Shown in pieces: positions 6,697 to 6,810 of a DNA stretch of 6,810 bases. Source of the stretch: CAYLYM01 sp964387645 (GTDB lineage: Bacteria; Calditrichota; Calditrichia; RBG-13-44-9); NCBI GenBank assembly GCA_964387645.1, contig CAYLYM010000156.1, positions 1-6,810 of the forward strand, written 5' to 3'. Position numbers and translations under genes: made by a program. Each line of letters begins with the position of its first letter. Positions within the stretch are counted from its first letter, which is position 1. The notes below the pieces were generated by a model, which had not been told where the DNA came from, did not search any database, and saw only the letters and a list, made by a program, of their open reading frames with translations.

Positions 6697-6724
6697 AAAA
6701 ACGTCACTTTATACGTGAGTGACG
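6697..6724 (-). terminator. Hairpin plus T-tract just upstream of the outer-membrane gene
   Basis: Read on the minus strand, CGTCACT (6724-6718) and AGTGACG (6708-6702) form a perfect 7-bp stem with a 9-base loop, followed directly by TTTTT (6701-6697). This has the form of a rho-independent terminator for a gene entering from the right, or of a leader attenuator. Only 23 bases separate it from the ATG at 6673, so little room remains for a separate promoter after it. The stem is short and moderate in G+C. Confidence 0.5.
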
Positions 6725-6810
6725 GGCTAAAGGTTACCAAAAGATTTTTTATGTGAATGCTTACGGTCGAATTTTTATTAAGAAAACAATGGTCCAGTGG
6801 TAACAGCAAA
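6725..6810. other. Right-hand flank, possible 3' end of another minus-strand gene
   Basis: On the minus strand one frame runs from the edge as FAVTTGPLFS to tandem TAA TAA stops (6780-6775), followed about 50 bases later by the hairpin with T-tract. That would fit the tail of an upstream gene, but ten codons cannot establish it, and another frame stays open through the whole stretch. Confidence 0.2.

Noticed and set aside
6591..6809. 72-codon minus-strand open frame at the right edge overlapping the outer-membrane gene start
   Set aside because: It overlaps the signal-peptide region in another frame, has no recognisable motif, and reads through the hairpin; most likely a shadow.

Overview
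The window is AT-rich (by eye about 38-40% G+C) bacterial chromosomal DNA with long non-coding gaps. The large signal-peptide protein at the right end has a family 9-type carbohydrate-binding-like domain followed by a DUF5916-type outer-membrane region. That architecture is common in the Bacteroidota/Calditrichota/KSB1 (FCB) part of the tree, so I infer a Gram-negative FCB-type organism. The lineage call is inference from family distribution and is not certain.

Layout, left to right. (1) Bases 2-1555, plus strand: the 3' part of a hybrid sensor histidine kinase (end of one PAS domain, a second PAS domain, HisKA, HATPase, receiver), cut by the left edge. (2) Bases 1605-2513, minus strand, convergent with the kinase: a cysteine-rich protein of unknown function, with two putative metal-binding Cys clusters around a possible OB-like core. 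(3) Bases 2514-2707: AT-rich spacer with only weak regulatory candidates. (4) Bases 2708-3386, plus strand: a decayed MocA-type nucleotidyltransferase gene. Its pieces lie in three reading frames and can be lined up end to end. (5) Bases 3402-3611, plus strand, 15 nt further on behind a good Shine-Dalgarno site: the first 69 codons of an XdhC/CoxI-family protein, stopped early and lacking the family's glycine motif. (6) Bases 3612-4024: about 410 bases with no gene I can support. (7) Bases 4025-6673, minus strand: the DUF5916-type outer-membrane protein. A hairpin plus T-tract lies just upstream of its start. (8) Bases 6725-6810: possibly the last codons of another minus-strand gene.

The most informative part is the middle. 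MocA and XdhC both serve maturation of molybdenum hydroxylases of the xanthine dehydrogenase family: MocA adds CMP to molybdopterin, and XdhC handles and protects the cofactor and supports its sulfuration. Finding both degraded, side by side and in operon spacing, suggests a molybdo-hydroxylase maturation operon that this lineage has lost. Two short tandem duplications (8 bp and 9 bp) lie exactly at a frame change and at a premature stop. The kinase, the Cys-rich protein and the outer-membrane protein show no evident functional link to one another. I do not see a mobile element, CRISPR array, tRNA or rRNA.
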